The notes: generated by a model from the sequence alone, not told the origin. Shown: positions 1-6,818, numbered from the stretch's first letter. The stretch is 8,721 nucleotides of DNA from Candidatus Acetothermia bacterium (GCA_003552425.1 PUMC01000102.1:1-8721); one strand, 5' to 3'. Numbers and translations: made by a program.

Positions 1-5
1 CGAGT

Positions 6-30
6 CCCACCCCTACTTGAGGGGGGTGGG
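6..30 (+). terminator. GC-rich hairpin upstream of tRNA-Glu, possible terminator of an upstream gene
   Basis: Eight bases at 6-13 (CCCACCCC) pair perfectly with 23-30 (GGGGTGGG) around a nine-base loop. It could end transcription of a gene left of the window, but no T run follows, so it is not a canonical intrinsic terminator. The candidate -35 box of the tRNA promoter lies mostly in its loop. Confidence 0.35.
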
Positions 31-46
31 GAGGCGAGGCTATAAT
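17..46 (+). promoter_or_regulatory. Promoter of tRNA-Glu
   Basis: A perfect -10 box TATAAT lies at 41-46. A -35-like TTGAGG lies at 17-22, giving an 18-base spacer. Transcription would begin near 53, a few bases before the mature tRNA 5' end at 60, which fits a stable-RNA gene with a very short leader. The -10 is convincing; the -35 matches the consensus at four of six positions. Confidence 0.7.
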
Positions 47-59
47 GCGCCTGGGTCGC

Positions 60-135
60 GGTCCCGTCGTCTAGTGGCCTAGGATACCGGGCTCTCATCC
101 CGGCGACACGGGTTCAAATCCCGTCGGGACCACCA
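60..135 (+). tRNA. tRNA-Glu (anticodon CUC)
   Basis: A full cloverleaf can be drawn. The acceptor stem is 60-66 with 125-131, all seven pairs intact. The D arm reads GTCTAGTGGCCTAGGA. The anticodon stem is 87-91 with 99-103, and its loop 92-98 (CTCTCAT) places CTC at 94-96. The T stem is 108-112 with 120-124 around the loop TTCAAAT. The discriminator is A132 and CCA is encoded at 133-135. The anticodon CUC reads the glutamate codon GAG, a frequent Glu codon in these GC-rich genes. The 76-base length is normal for tRNA-Glu. It stands alone, with its own promoter before it and a hairpin terminator after it. Confidence 0.97.
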
Positions 136-152
136 AACACCTCGCTACCGCT

Positions 153-177
153 CGGCAGGGTTCTGCCTGCCGTCTTT
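153..177 (+). terminator. Intrinsic terminator after tRNA-Glu
   Basis: A seven-pair stem joins 153-159 (CGGCAGG) to 166-172 (CCTGCCG) around a six-base loop. It is followed at once by TCTTT. The position, 17 bases after the tRNA CCA end, suits termination of the tRNA transcript. The T tract is short and interrupted, so efficiency may be moderate. Confidence 0.65.
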
Positions 178-217
178 CCCTGGATGAACCAAGCGTGATG
201 TGAGGCCCTCGTTGTCG

Positions 218-247
218 TTGGCCGACGTGTTCTTGCCATGCTAGGAT
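218..247 (+). promoter_or_regulatory. Possible promoter of the WD40-lspA-tmk cluster
   Basis: TTGGCC at 218-223 and TAGGAT at 242-247 are 18 bases apart. The -10 is preceded by TG with one base between (TGC then TAGGAT), the extended -10 pattern. Each hexamer matches the consensus at four of six positions. Transcription would start near 254, leaving a leader of only 9-15 bases, so an undetected site further upstream is possible. Nothing else is visible in the gene-free stretch 178-250. Confidence 0.3.
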
Positions 248-262
248 TGTGTGGGGGGTGCT

Positions 263-1819
263 ATGGTGATGCGGCTGCGGGGGTTCTGCCTGGTTGTCGG
301 TCTGTGTGCGGTGTTGGCCTCTCTGTCTTCAGTTGCTGCGGCCCAGTCGATCCCGGAGTACGAACACCGGCTCACGAATCACGAGGGCGAGGCCACATCC
401 GTTGCCTTCAGCCCTGATGGACGCCTTTTGGCCACGGGTAGCCAAGACGGGGCGGTTCGTCTGTGGGACGTTGCCACCGGTGCTGAGATACGGAGACTGA
501 GCGGGCACACCGCTGAGGTGAATGCCGTGGCCTTCAGCCCCGATGGAAGCCTGGTCGCCTCGGCATCGGGGGATCGCACATTGAGGCTTTGGGATACAGC
601 GAGCGGTGCGGTCCGGGCAACCCTTCGTGGCCACACTGGGGGCGTGTTGGCCTTGGCCTTCAACGATGACGGGACGCTGCTCGCCTCCGGTTCCGTGGAC
701 AAGGACATCCGGCTGTGGGGGGTGCCGAGCGGTGAGCCCCTGATGACGCTGAGCGGACATCGGTGGCTGGTGGTGGCGCTGGCGTTCAGCCCCGACGGAT
801 CCCTCTTGGCCTCCGGTTCGTGGGACAATTCGGTCCGGCTGTGGCGTGTCGCGGATGGCACGGAGATCCGTGTACTCCGAGGGCACAGGAACTTCGTGCG
901 CGCCGTGACGTTCTCTCCCGATGGGGCGACGCTGGCCTCCGGTTCGTGGGACACGACTGTGCGGCTGTGGGATGTGGCGTCGGGGCAGGAGCGCGTCACA
1001 CTGTCAGGGCATGACGGTCCGGTGTTCTCGCTTGCCTATAGCCCTGATGGTCTCTACCTCGCTTCGGCATCGGGGGATCAGACTGCATGCGTGTGGGATG
1101 TCAGAGAACAGCGCGAGGCCTTCCGTTTGGAAGGGCATCGACACAACGTGGTCGGCGTGGCGTTCAGTCCCGACGGCAAGGTGCTGGCCACCGCCTCCCA
1201 TGACCGGACAGCCCGGCTGTGGGATGCGCGCGTGCTGGGGATCGTGGCTGAGGATCCATTCAGCTGGCCGATCGCCTACAGGGACAGCTTCGACGACCCG
1301 CGCTCAGGCTGGTACGTGCAGCGAACGGAATTTGCGACCTGGGAATACCACGGCGGCGCCTACCGGATTGTGGTGAAGCGCCCGTCGGACATCGTGTGGA
1401 GCCGCGTCCCTGGAGAACCAAGGTTCACGGACTTCGTCGCTGAGGCGGTCGTTGAGGTGGTTTCTGGAGAAGGGGAGCTCGGATTCCTGTTCCGTTACGA
1501 GGACCGCAGCAACACGTACATGCTCACCTTCCGCGCTGACGGGTTCTACCGGGTTCTCGTTCAGGAGAGAGGGCGGTGGCGTACGCTCTCCGATTGGCGC
1601 GCGGCGCCGGCGTTCGCCCAACCGGGCACGCATCGCATCGCGGTGGTGGCCCTGGGAGCCACGTTTGATGTCTACCTGAACGGGGTGCTGTTGGGCAGCG
1701 TTACCGATCGCACGTTCCCCACCGGTCAACTGGCGCTAAGCGCGGCGACGTTTGACCAACCCGATTTCGTCGCTGCGTTCGAGAGCTTCACGGTGCGACG
1801 CCCTTCCGACAACCGGTGA
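263..1819 (+). CDS. Exported seven-repeat WD40 propeller protein with C-terminal lectin-like domain
   Basis: A Sec-type signal peptide comes first (hydrophobic run [14 protein letters not shown], likely cut after AAAQ). Seven WD40 repeats follow at about residues 40-321. Each has the pattern H-x3-V-x2-(V/L)-(A/T)-F-SPDG, then SxD and LW(D/G/R), and they repeat every 42 residues exactly. Seven blades make one closed beta-propeller, normally a protein-binding platform without enzyme activity. The C-terminal part (about 340-512) starts FDDPRSGW and resembles the concanavalin-like jelly-roll domains (LamG or DUF1080 type) often found in exported bacterial proteins; I infer ligand or glycan binding. 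Neither Cys in the signal peptide sits in a lipobox, so it is not an obvious LspA substrate. The start is uncertain: GTG 251, ATG 263, GTG 266 and ATG 269 are in frame, and the GGGGGGTG at 253-260 fits 266 or 269 best. The stop overlaps the lspA start. The partner and biological role are unknown. Confidence 0.9.
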   Translation: MVMRLRGFCLVVGLCAVLASLSSVAAAQSIPEYEHRLTNHEGEATSVAFSPDGRLLATGSQDGAVRLWDVATGAEIRRLSGHTAEVNAVAFSPDGSLVASASGDRTLRLWDTASGAVRATLRGHTGGVLALAFNDDGTLLASGSVDKDIRLWGVPSGEPLMTLSGHRWLVVALAFSPDGSLLASGSWDNSVRLWRVADGTEIRVLRGHRNFVRAVTFSPDGATLASGSWDTTVRLWDVASGQERVTLSGHDGPVFSLAYSPDGLYLASASGDQTACVWDVREQREAFRLEGHRHNVVGVAFSPDGKVLATASHDRTARLWDARVLGIVAEDPFSWPIAYRDSFDDPRSGWYVQRTEFATWEYHGGAYRIVVKRPSDIVWSRVPGEPRFTDFVAEAVVEVVSGEGELGFLFRYEDRSNTYMLTFRADGFYRVLVQERGRWRTLSDWRAAPAFAQPGTHRIAVVALGATFDVYLNGVLLGSVTDRTFPTGQLALSAATFDQPDFVAAFESFTVRRPSDNR

Positions 1820-2289
1820 ACGGACACGGACGGACCGGAGGTGGCCGTGGGCCAGGGTGGCGTGTGCTGTCCCTTGCTGGCGCGATCCTGGCGCTGGATC
1901 AGATCACGAAGTGGGCCGTTGTCGCACGGTTGGATCCGAACAGGAGCGTGGCCGTTGTGGGAGACGTACTCCGGTTGACACGCGTGCACAACCCTGGCGG
2001 CGCATTCGGCCTCCTCCCCGATCACACCAACGTTCTTCTCGGGGTATCCGTGGCGGTGACGCTGATCGTGGGGTGGATGCTCTGGCGAGCGAGGATCTCC
2101 TGGGTCTCCCGATCGGGGCTGACGCTCCTGTGGGCGGGGACCGTGGGGAACCTCATCGACAGGGTTCGCTGGGGGTACGTGCTCGATTTCGTCCAGATCC
2201 CGTACTTCCCGGTGTTCAACGTGGCCGACAGCGCGATTGTGCTTGGCGCGGCGCTCATCGCTTGGAAGACGATCGCGAGCGCCCGATGA
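1816..2289 (+). CDS. lspA: Lipoprotein signal peptidase II
   Basis: LspA is the inner-membrane aspartic protease that cuts the signal peptide of prolipoproteins just before the lipid-modified cysteine. All family signatures are present in order: LDQITKW near residue 27, HNPGGAFG at 58-65, GNLIDR at 111-116 with catalytic Asp115, and FNVADSAI at 134-141 with catalytic Asp138. Hydrophobic stretches at about 17-27, 72-92, 101-111 and 138-150 give the expected four membrane segments. The length of 157 residues is typical. The GTG start overlaps the TGA stop of the WD40 gene (GTGA at 1816-1819), and no SD precedes it, so translation probably depends on ribosomes finishing the upstream gene. Its own stop overlaps the tmk start in the same way. 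Confidence 0.96.
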   Translation: MNGHGRTGGGRGPGWRVLSLAGAILALDQITKWAVVARLDPNRSVAVVGDVLRLTRVHNPGGAFGLLPDHTNVLLGVSVAVTLIVGWMLWRARISWVSRSGLTLLWAGTVGNLIDRVRWGYVLDFVQIPYFPVFNVADSAIVLGAALIAWKTIASAR

Positions 2290-2885
2290 AACCCCTGTTC
2301 GTGGTGCTGGAGGGTCCCGACGCCTCGGGCAAGAGCACACAGCTCGAGCTCCTGGCACAAGCGCTTGCCGATCGGGGGATCCCTGCACTGCCCACCCGCG
2401 AACCCGGGGGGACAGCCCTGGGCGAGAAGCTGCGTGACGTGCTTTTGGCCCGCTCCTCGACGATGCGCCCGCTGACCGAACTCCTGCTGATGGTGGCAGA
2501 TCGCCACGAGCACGTGGAAACGGTGATCCGCCCTGCGCTCAACGATGGTACGTGGGTGCTTTGCTCGCGGTATGTCCTTTCCAGCATGGCCTACCAAGGC
2601 ATCGCCAGGGGGCTCGGTCTGGAGACGGTTCAGGAGCTCAACGCGCTGGCCACAGGAGGCCTCCAGCCTGACTTCACGTTCCTTCTTGACCTCCCGCCTG
2701 ATGTGGCCTTCGACCGAACGCGCGAGCGTGACCGGTTTGAGGGGGAGGGGCTCGCCTTCTACACGAGCGTTCGTGAGGCGTACCTGCGCCTCTTCATCGC
2801 CCAGCCCGGAGGGCATATCGTCGACGGGACGCTGCCGCCCGATATCCTGTGTCAACGTATCCTGGCTCACCTCCCGCTCCCCTGA
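2286..2885 (+). CDS. tmk: Thymidylate kinase (dTMP kinase)
   Basis: Tmk phosphorylates dTMP to dTDP with ATP, an essential step toward dTTP in the cytoplasm. The P-loop is GPDASGKST (10-18). REPGGT (38-43) is the family signature, DRHEHV (72-77) and RYVLSSMAYQG (95-105) help hold dTMP, and the lid region is DRTRERDRFEGEG (143-155) followed by the conserved SVREAYLRL. At 199 residues the length is typical. The ATG at 2286 overlaps the lspA stop (ATGA); the reading frame is open far upstream, but homology begins at [10 protein letters not shown] and the upstream part only shadows lspA. The usual Asp before the Arg of the family's DR(Y/F/H) motif is Ser94 here (CSRY). This could be a clade variant or change magnesium handling. 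Confidence 0.96.
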   Translation: MKPLFVVLEGPDASGKSTQLELLAQALADRGIPALPTREPGGTALGEKLRDVLLARSSTMRPLTELLLMVADRHEHVETVIRPALNDGTWVLCSRYVLSSMAYQGIARGLGLETVQELNALATGGLQPDFTFLLDLPPDVAFDRTRERDRFEGEGLAFYTSVREAYLRLFIAQPGGHIVDGTLPPDILCQRILAHLPLP

Positions 2886-2891
2886 TATGAT
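2883..2891 (+). promoter_or_regulatory. Candidate extended -10 promoter for dnaN
   Basis: TGATATGAT fits the extended -10 pattern TGnTATAAT with one mismatch, and its first three bases are the tmk stop codon. No -35 is recognisable, as is common for extended -10 promoters. The predicted start near 2898 leaves a leader of about 77 bases before dnaN. Confidence 0.4.
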
Positions 2892-2964
2892 CCTGCTGGG
2901 TTCACGCGTTGGTGGGGCTTGCGATGTCTGGGGGAAGCGCGTCGCGAGGAGGCTTGGAACAGCG

Positions 2965-2971
2965 AGGAGGG
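2965..2971 (+). promoter_or_regulatory. Shine-Dalgarno site that sets the dnaN start
   Basis: AGGAGGG sits four bases before the ATG at 2975. It decides against the longer in-frame reading from 2909, whose extra 22 residues (Gly/Arg/Ser-rich) do not look like a clamp N terminus. Confidence 0.85.
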
Positions 2972-2974
2972 AAC

Positions 2975-4114
2975 ATGGAGATCGTCTGTGCCCGTGAAGA
3001 CCTAATCTTTGGTGTCCGGACCGTGGGTTACGCGTTGGCCACACGGAGCTCAATGCCGATCCTGGGAGGGATACGCCTGCAAGCACGTTCGAGCGGACTC
3101 GAGCTTGGGACCACGGACCTCGAGCGTTCGGTGCGCTGCCAGATCCCGGCGAAGGTGACGACCGAAGGGGCCGTTGTCTGCCCAGGTCATGTGCTCACGC
3201 AACTGTCCACGCGGCTTCCAGGAGATGCCGAGATCACGCTGACCGAGTCGGAGGGGAAGATCCGGGTGCGGTGCGGCGAGGCGGACTTCGAGCTCCTTTC
3301 CTTTCCGGTCGACGAGTTCCCCACGCTCCCCACGCCTCCTGACAACGCGTTGTGCCGTATCCCCCGCGAGAAGATGATGCAGGCGATCACCCAAGCGGCG
3401 TTCGCTGCCCTCAAGGCCTCGGAGACGACGCGGCTCGCCCTCACCGGGGTGGATCTTCTGTTCTCCGCCGGAAGCATGAAACTGGCGGCGACGAACGGCT
3501 ACCGCCTTGCGGTGAAGCGCGTGCCCGTTTCGCAGCTTCCCGAGGATTTCGAGGGGTCGTTCTTGGTGGACGCGCAGATCCTGAACGACCTTCAGCGGTC
3601 CCTGGGGAGCGGTGGTGCCGAGGAGGTCGTCCTCTACGAGGACGCGGGGCAACTCCACGTGGAGTCCGGCCCGATCTTGTTCTCCAGCCGCATGATCCAA
3701 GAGCAGTTCCCGGACTTCGAGCGCGTGGTGCCCAAGGACTCGCAGCTTGGGCTGTTCCTTTCGCGCGAGGCCTTGCTGGAAACGCTTCGGCGGATCGAGA
3801 TCACGGCTGCGGAGGAATCCGGGGCGGTGACGCTCAAGGTCACGCAGAAGGAGACCGCCGTCGAACTCACCTCGGCCTCCAAGGAGAAGGGGGCTGGTAA
3901 GGAGCGCGTTCGCTTGGCCAAGCCGGCGGAGAAGTCCCTCGAGATCGCGTTCAAGGCCGAGTACCTGATCGATGCCCTCAGGCGCATGGGTTCCGATGAG
4001 GTGGCGTTGTGGCTTTCGGAGACGGACCGCGCCGGCCTGCTGGAACCCTCGGGCGATATCGCCCCCGAGGATGAGGGGTTCATCTACGTCTGCATGCCCG
4101 TCAGGCTGATCTGA
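2975..4114 (+). CDS. dnaN: DNA polymerase III beta subunit (sliding clamp)
   Basis: DnaN forms a dimeric ring around DNA that tethers the replicative polymerase and recruits other replication and repair proteins. The 379-residue length is usual. Three clamp domains of about 120-130 residues can be followed. Domain 1 begins MEIVCAREDL and ends near DEFPTLP (113-119). Domain 2 contains AATNGYRLAV (171-180) and ends at EQFPDFERVVP (243-253). Domain 3 ends with the clamp-typical tail YVCMPVRLI, which helps form the hydrophobic protein-binding groove. The gene is separated from tmk by 89 bases and has its own strong SD and a candidate promoter, so it is probably transcribed partly alone. No dnaA, recF or gyrB lies in view, so this is not the classical origin arrangement. 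The last 14 bases overlap the 3' end of alaS on the other strand. Confidence 0.97.
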   Translation: MEIVCAREDLIFGVRTVGYALATRSSMPILGGIRLQARSSGLELGTTDLERSVRCQIPAKVTTEGAVVCPGHVLTQLSTRLPGDAEITLTESEGKIRVRCGEADFELLSFPVDEFPTLPTPPDNALCRIPREKMMQAITQAAFAALKASETTRLALTGVDLLFSAGSMKLAATNGYRLAVKRVPVSQLPEDFEGSFLVDAQILNDLQRSLGSGGAEEVVLYEDAGQLHVESGPILFSSRMIQEQFPDFERVVPKDSQLGLFLSREALLETLRRIEITAAEESGAVTLKVTQKETAVELTSASKEKGAGKERVRLAKPAEKSLEIAFKAEYLIDALRRMGSDEVALWLSETDRAGLLEPSGDIAPEDEGFIYVCMPVRLI

Positions 4115-6713
4115 GCGACGCCCTCGCGTGGGCCAGGGCATCGCGCACGGCGTCGGGCAGCGCATCCGCCTTGGGTCCGCCTCCTTGGGCGAACGTGGGA
4201 CGTCCTCCGCCCTTTCCGCCCACCGCTTGAGCAGCCACACGCACGAGGTCGCCGGCGGAGAGGTCGGGCACATCGTTGACCTTGGCCACGATGACGGCAC
4301 GCCCCCCGGACGAGGACCCCAGGATCACGGCACAACGGCCCAATTTGGCGGCTACCGCATCGGCCAACTGCTTGGCCCGGTCGGCCCCTCCGTCGATAAC
4401 CGTACCCACAAGCCGTACGCCGTCGACGTCTTCGGCCGCGCGGCACAGGCTATCCGCGTCAACGGAGACCAGACGTTCCTCGAGTGCGCTGGCGTGTCTT
4501 CTGGCCTCCCGAAGCTCCTCCAGGCTACGTTCCAGTGCTTGGGCCACCTCGCCTTCGGGAACCCCAAGGAGGCGCGCCAACGCCGCGCGCTCGTCGCGGA
4601 TGGTGGCCAGCTGACGGCGGGCCTTCTCCCCGACAAGCGCCCGGATTCGTCGGGTACCAGCCGCCACAGCCTCCTCGTTCAGGATGACGAGCGGGCCGAT
4701 CTCCCCCGTGCGTCGCACGTGCGTGCCCCCGCACAGTTCCGCCGACACGCCGGGCACCTCAACGACGCGCACATGTTCCTTGCCCCGGTACTCCTCCTCG
4801 AAGTGGGCGATCACACCCGCCGCTAAGGCGTCCGCGAGCGGCATGTTGCGCACCCGAAGCTCCAGGTCGCGGATCACGGGGCCGAAGGCGAGGGCTTCGA
4901 GCTGCGACCATTGCTCGTCGGTGAGCGGCGCGAAGTGCGTGAAGTCGAACCGGAACTCCTCCGGCCCGACCCAGGAACCCGCCTGGATGGCATGCTCTCC
5001 GGCCGTCTTGCGGAGCGCGGCGTGGAGAAGGTGCGTGGCTGTGTGAGCCCGCTCGACGGCGCGGCGCCGCTCGGCATCAACGTCGAGCTTGCAACGATCA
5101 CCTTGGCGGAACGCACCGGCGACTACCTGCACATGGTGGAAGGTGCCCCGCGATGAACGTTGCACATCCACGACCTCGGCCCGCCCTTCGCGGTCGAGGT
5201 TCGTCACCCAACCTGTGTCCGCCGTCTGCCCTCCTCCCTCGGGGTAGAAGGGCGTCTCGGGGAAGACGAAGTGCCAGGCTCCCTCTCCGACCTCGGTGCT
5301 CGGATCCCCTTGGGGATCGGCGATCGCTGCGAGCTGTGTGTCGACTGTCAGCCGATCGTAGCCGACAAACGTTGTCTCGGTGAGCGCCTCAGCGACCTTG
5401 GCCTCGGTGAGGGAAGGCCCGGTGTCTGCGGTCCCTCGCGAACGGGCCCGCTGGCGTTCCATCGCCCGCTCGAACCCCTCCCGATCGACGGACATTCCCG
5501 TTTCTGCTGCAATCTCCTCGGTCAGCTCCACCGGGAAGCCGTACGTATCGTAGAGTTCGAACACCACCTCGCCGGGGAGACGCTGCCCCTGCGCTACCTC
5601 CTCCAGGGCATCGCGCAGTCGCCGCTCACCGCTGCGCAGCGTGCGGCGAAACGCCCGTTCCTCGTGGGCGATGACCTGCTCGGCCAGGGCGCGCCGGTCC
5701 ACAACCTCCGGATAGGCCGCACCGAAACACTCGACCACCGGGGGTACAAGCTGCGCCAATCCCCCTTCCGGAAGTTCGATGCGGTCGGCCGCACGTATAG
5801 CGCGCCTGAGGAGACGACGGAACACGTAGCCCTGAGCTTCGTTGCCCGGGAGGACCCCGTCGGCCGTCAGGAACACCAGCGCGCGGATGTGATCGGCGAG
5901 CACGTTGCGCGGTACGCATGCCTCTCCTTGACAGGGGGCGCCGGCAAGGTTCTCCACCGCCTGCACGAGCGGAGCGAACAGGTCCGTGTCGAAATCGCTC
6001 ATCACACCCTGCAAAACAGCAGCCGTACGCTCGAGGCCCATCCCTGTGTCGATTCCCTTGCGCCCAAGATCAGCAAGCGAGCCGTCGGGCTGCGCGTCGT
6101 ATTGCATGAACACGAGGTTCCAGATCTCGCTGAACCGGGCACAGTCACATGCAGGGCCTTCACATCCGGTACCGCAGGCAAGCGAAGCCCCCCAGTCCCA
6201 GAAGATCTCGCTGTCGGGACCACAGGGGCCGCGGTCGCCAACCGGTCCCCACCAGTTGTGTTCCTTGCCCAGGCGCACCACGCGTTCCCGGGGGAGGCCG
6301 ACCTCGTCCACCCAGATGTCAAACGCCTCATCGTCGGCCTCGTAGACCGAGACCCACAACCGTGCAGGGTCCAGTCCCAAAGTACTCGTGAGGAACTTCC
6401 AGGCAAGCGTGATGGCCCCTTGCTTAAAGTAGTCACCGAACGAGAAGTTACCCAGCATCTCGAAGAAGGTGTGGTGGTAGGCTGTGGTGCCCACACGCTC
6501 GATATCGGTCGTGCGCATGCACTTCTGACAGGTGGTGGCCCGGGGATGCCTTGGGGGGACCTTCCCCCAGAAGATCTCCTTGAACTGCACCATCCCCGCC
6601 GAGGTGAACAGCAACGTCGGGTCCTCCGGCACCAGGCTCGACGAGGGCACCACCTCATGCCCTTCGTGTCGGAAGTACTCAAGGTATGTCTTGCGCAGCT
6701 TGTTCCCTGTCAT
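4101..6713 (-). CDS. alaS: Alanyl-tRNA synthetase
   Basis: AlaRS charges tRNA-Ala and edits mischarged Ser and Gly. The 870-residue length is normal. The class II catalytic core starts at MTGNKLRKTYLEYF. It holds DPTLLFTSAGM, QKCMR (63-67, with the motif 2 Arg) and HHTFFEMLGNFSFGDYF (80-96). Motif 3 is IDTGMGLERTAAVLQ, near 221-235. The editing domain has the zinc-binding pair HTATH (557-561) and CGGTH (661-665). The C-Ala domain carries GGKGGGRPTFAQGGG (832-846). Residues 180-191 hold four cysteines that may bind metal. A Tyr (79) replaces the Arg usually found before HHTFFEML. The ATG at 6713 matches the family N terminus. A longer reading from GTG 6803 would add 30 atypical residues. No SD precedes 6713, but a TACAAT does, suggesting a leaderless message. 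It is convergent with dnaN and divergent from the transporter genes. Confidence 0.97.
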   Translation of the reverse strand: MTGNKLRKTYLEYFRHEGHEVVPSSSLVPEDPTLLFTSAGMVQFKEIFWGKVPPRHPRATTCQKCMRTTDIERVGTTAYHHTFFEMLGNFSFGDYFKQGAITLAWKFLTSTLGLDPARLWVSVYEADDEAFDIWVDEVGLPRERVVRLGKEHNWWGPVGDRGPCGPDSEIFWDWGASLACGTGCEGPACDCARFSEIWNLVFMQYDAQPDGSLADLGRKGIDTGMGLERTAAVLQGVMSDFDTDLFAPLVQAVENLAGAPCQGEACVPRNVLADHIRALVFLTADGVLPGNEAQGYVFRRLLRRAIRAADRIELPEGGLAQLVPPVVECFGAAYPEVVDRRALAEQVIAHEERAFRRTLRSGERRLRDALEEVAQGQRLPGEVVFELYDTYGFPVELTEEIAAETGMSVDREGFERAMERQRARSRGTADTGPSLTEAKVAEALTETTFVGYDRLTVDTQLAAIADPQGDPSTEVGEGAWHFVFPETPFYPEGGGQTADTGWVTNLDREGRAEVVDVQRSSRGTFHHVQVVAGAFRQGDRCKLDVDAERRRAVERAHTATHLLHAALRKTAGEHAIQAGSWVGPEEFRFDFTHFAPLTDEQWSQLEALAFGPVIRDLELRVRNMPLADALAAGVIAHFEEEYRGKEHVRVVEVPGVSAELCGGTHVRRTGEIGPLVILNEEAVAAGTRRIRALVGEKARRQLATIRDERAALARLLGVPEGEVAQALERSLEELREARRHASALEERLVSVDADSLCRAAEDVDGVRLVGTVIDGGADRAKQLADAVAAKLGRCAVILGSSSGGRAVIVAKVNDVPDLSAGDLVRVAAQAVGGKGGGRPTFAQGGGPKADALPDAVRDALAHARASLRSA

Positions 6714-6720
6714 GAGGTGG

Positions 6721-6726
6721 ATTGTA
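6721..6726 (-). promoter_or_regulatory. -10 box for a possibly leaderless alaS transcript
   Basis: Read on the minus strand, TACAAT is followed by seven bases (CCACCTC) and then the alaS ATG. The expected transcription start therefore falls on or next to the A of the start codon. No good -35 is visible (CTGCGG at the right distance), and no SD lies between. Confidence 0.45.
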
Positions 6727-6789
6727 GCGACGAAGGGCCATCCCCGCAGCGAGCTGTCGTGGCCTTGAGGTGCCTGAACAGGGGGGCTG

Positions 6790-6818
6790 TTGACCCCTAA
6801 CACACCGCACTATATAGT
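6790..6818 (+). promoter_or_regulatory. Promoter of the peptide-transporter operon
   Basis: TTGACC at 6790-6795 and TATAGT at 6813-6818 are separated by an ideal 17 bases, and each box matches the consensus at five of six positions or near it. Transcription would start near 6825, giving a leader of about 104 bases before the binding-protein gene. A second, weaker -10 candidate (TATACT at 6887-6892, without a good -35) lies closer to the gene. Confidence 0.6.

Noticed and set aside
305..325. Lipoprotein signal in the WD40 protein as a reason for its linkage to lspA
   Set aside because: The cysteines in the signal region are preceded by Leu or Phe-type residues, not the small residue required at -1 of a lipobox.
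392..1225. Tandem 126-bp repeats as a CRISPR or minisatellite array
   Set aside because: The repeats are in frame, code for seven WD40 blades and are too diverged in DNA for a CRISPR or VNTR array.
1752..2285. Longer N terminus for tmk reaching back to 1752
   Set aside because: These 178 codons overlap lspA in another frame and look like low-quality Arg/Gly/Pro-rich translation. Family homology starts exactly at ATG 2286.
2022..3086. 354-codon minus-strand open frame opposite lspA, tmk and dnaN
   Set aside because: It spans three real genes on the other strand and has no domain pattern or ribosome site.
3050..4300. 416-codon minus-strand open frame opposite dnaN and the alaS end
   Set aside because: It is antisense to dnaN, which has convincing motifs along its whole length. 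The shadow has no recognisable motif and runs into alaS in another frame.
5160..6800. 546-codon plus-strand open frame opposite alaS
   Set aside because: It lies wholly antisense to a clear AlaRS gene. Its translation is rich in Arg, His, Gly and Leu without any domain, as expected of a GC-rich shadow frame.
6714..6803. 30-residue N-terminal extension of AlaRS from GTG 6803
   Set aside because: The extension is unlike any AlaRS N terminus, and the conserved start of the family coincides with ATG 6713.
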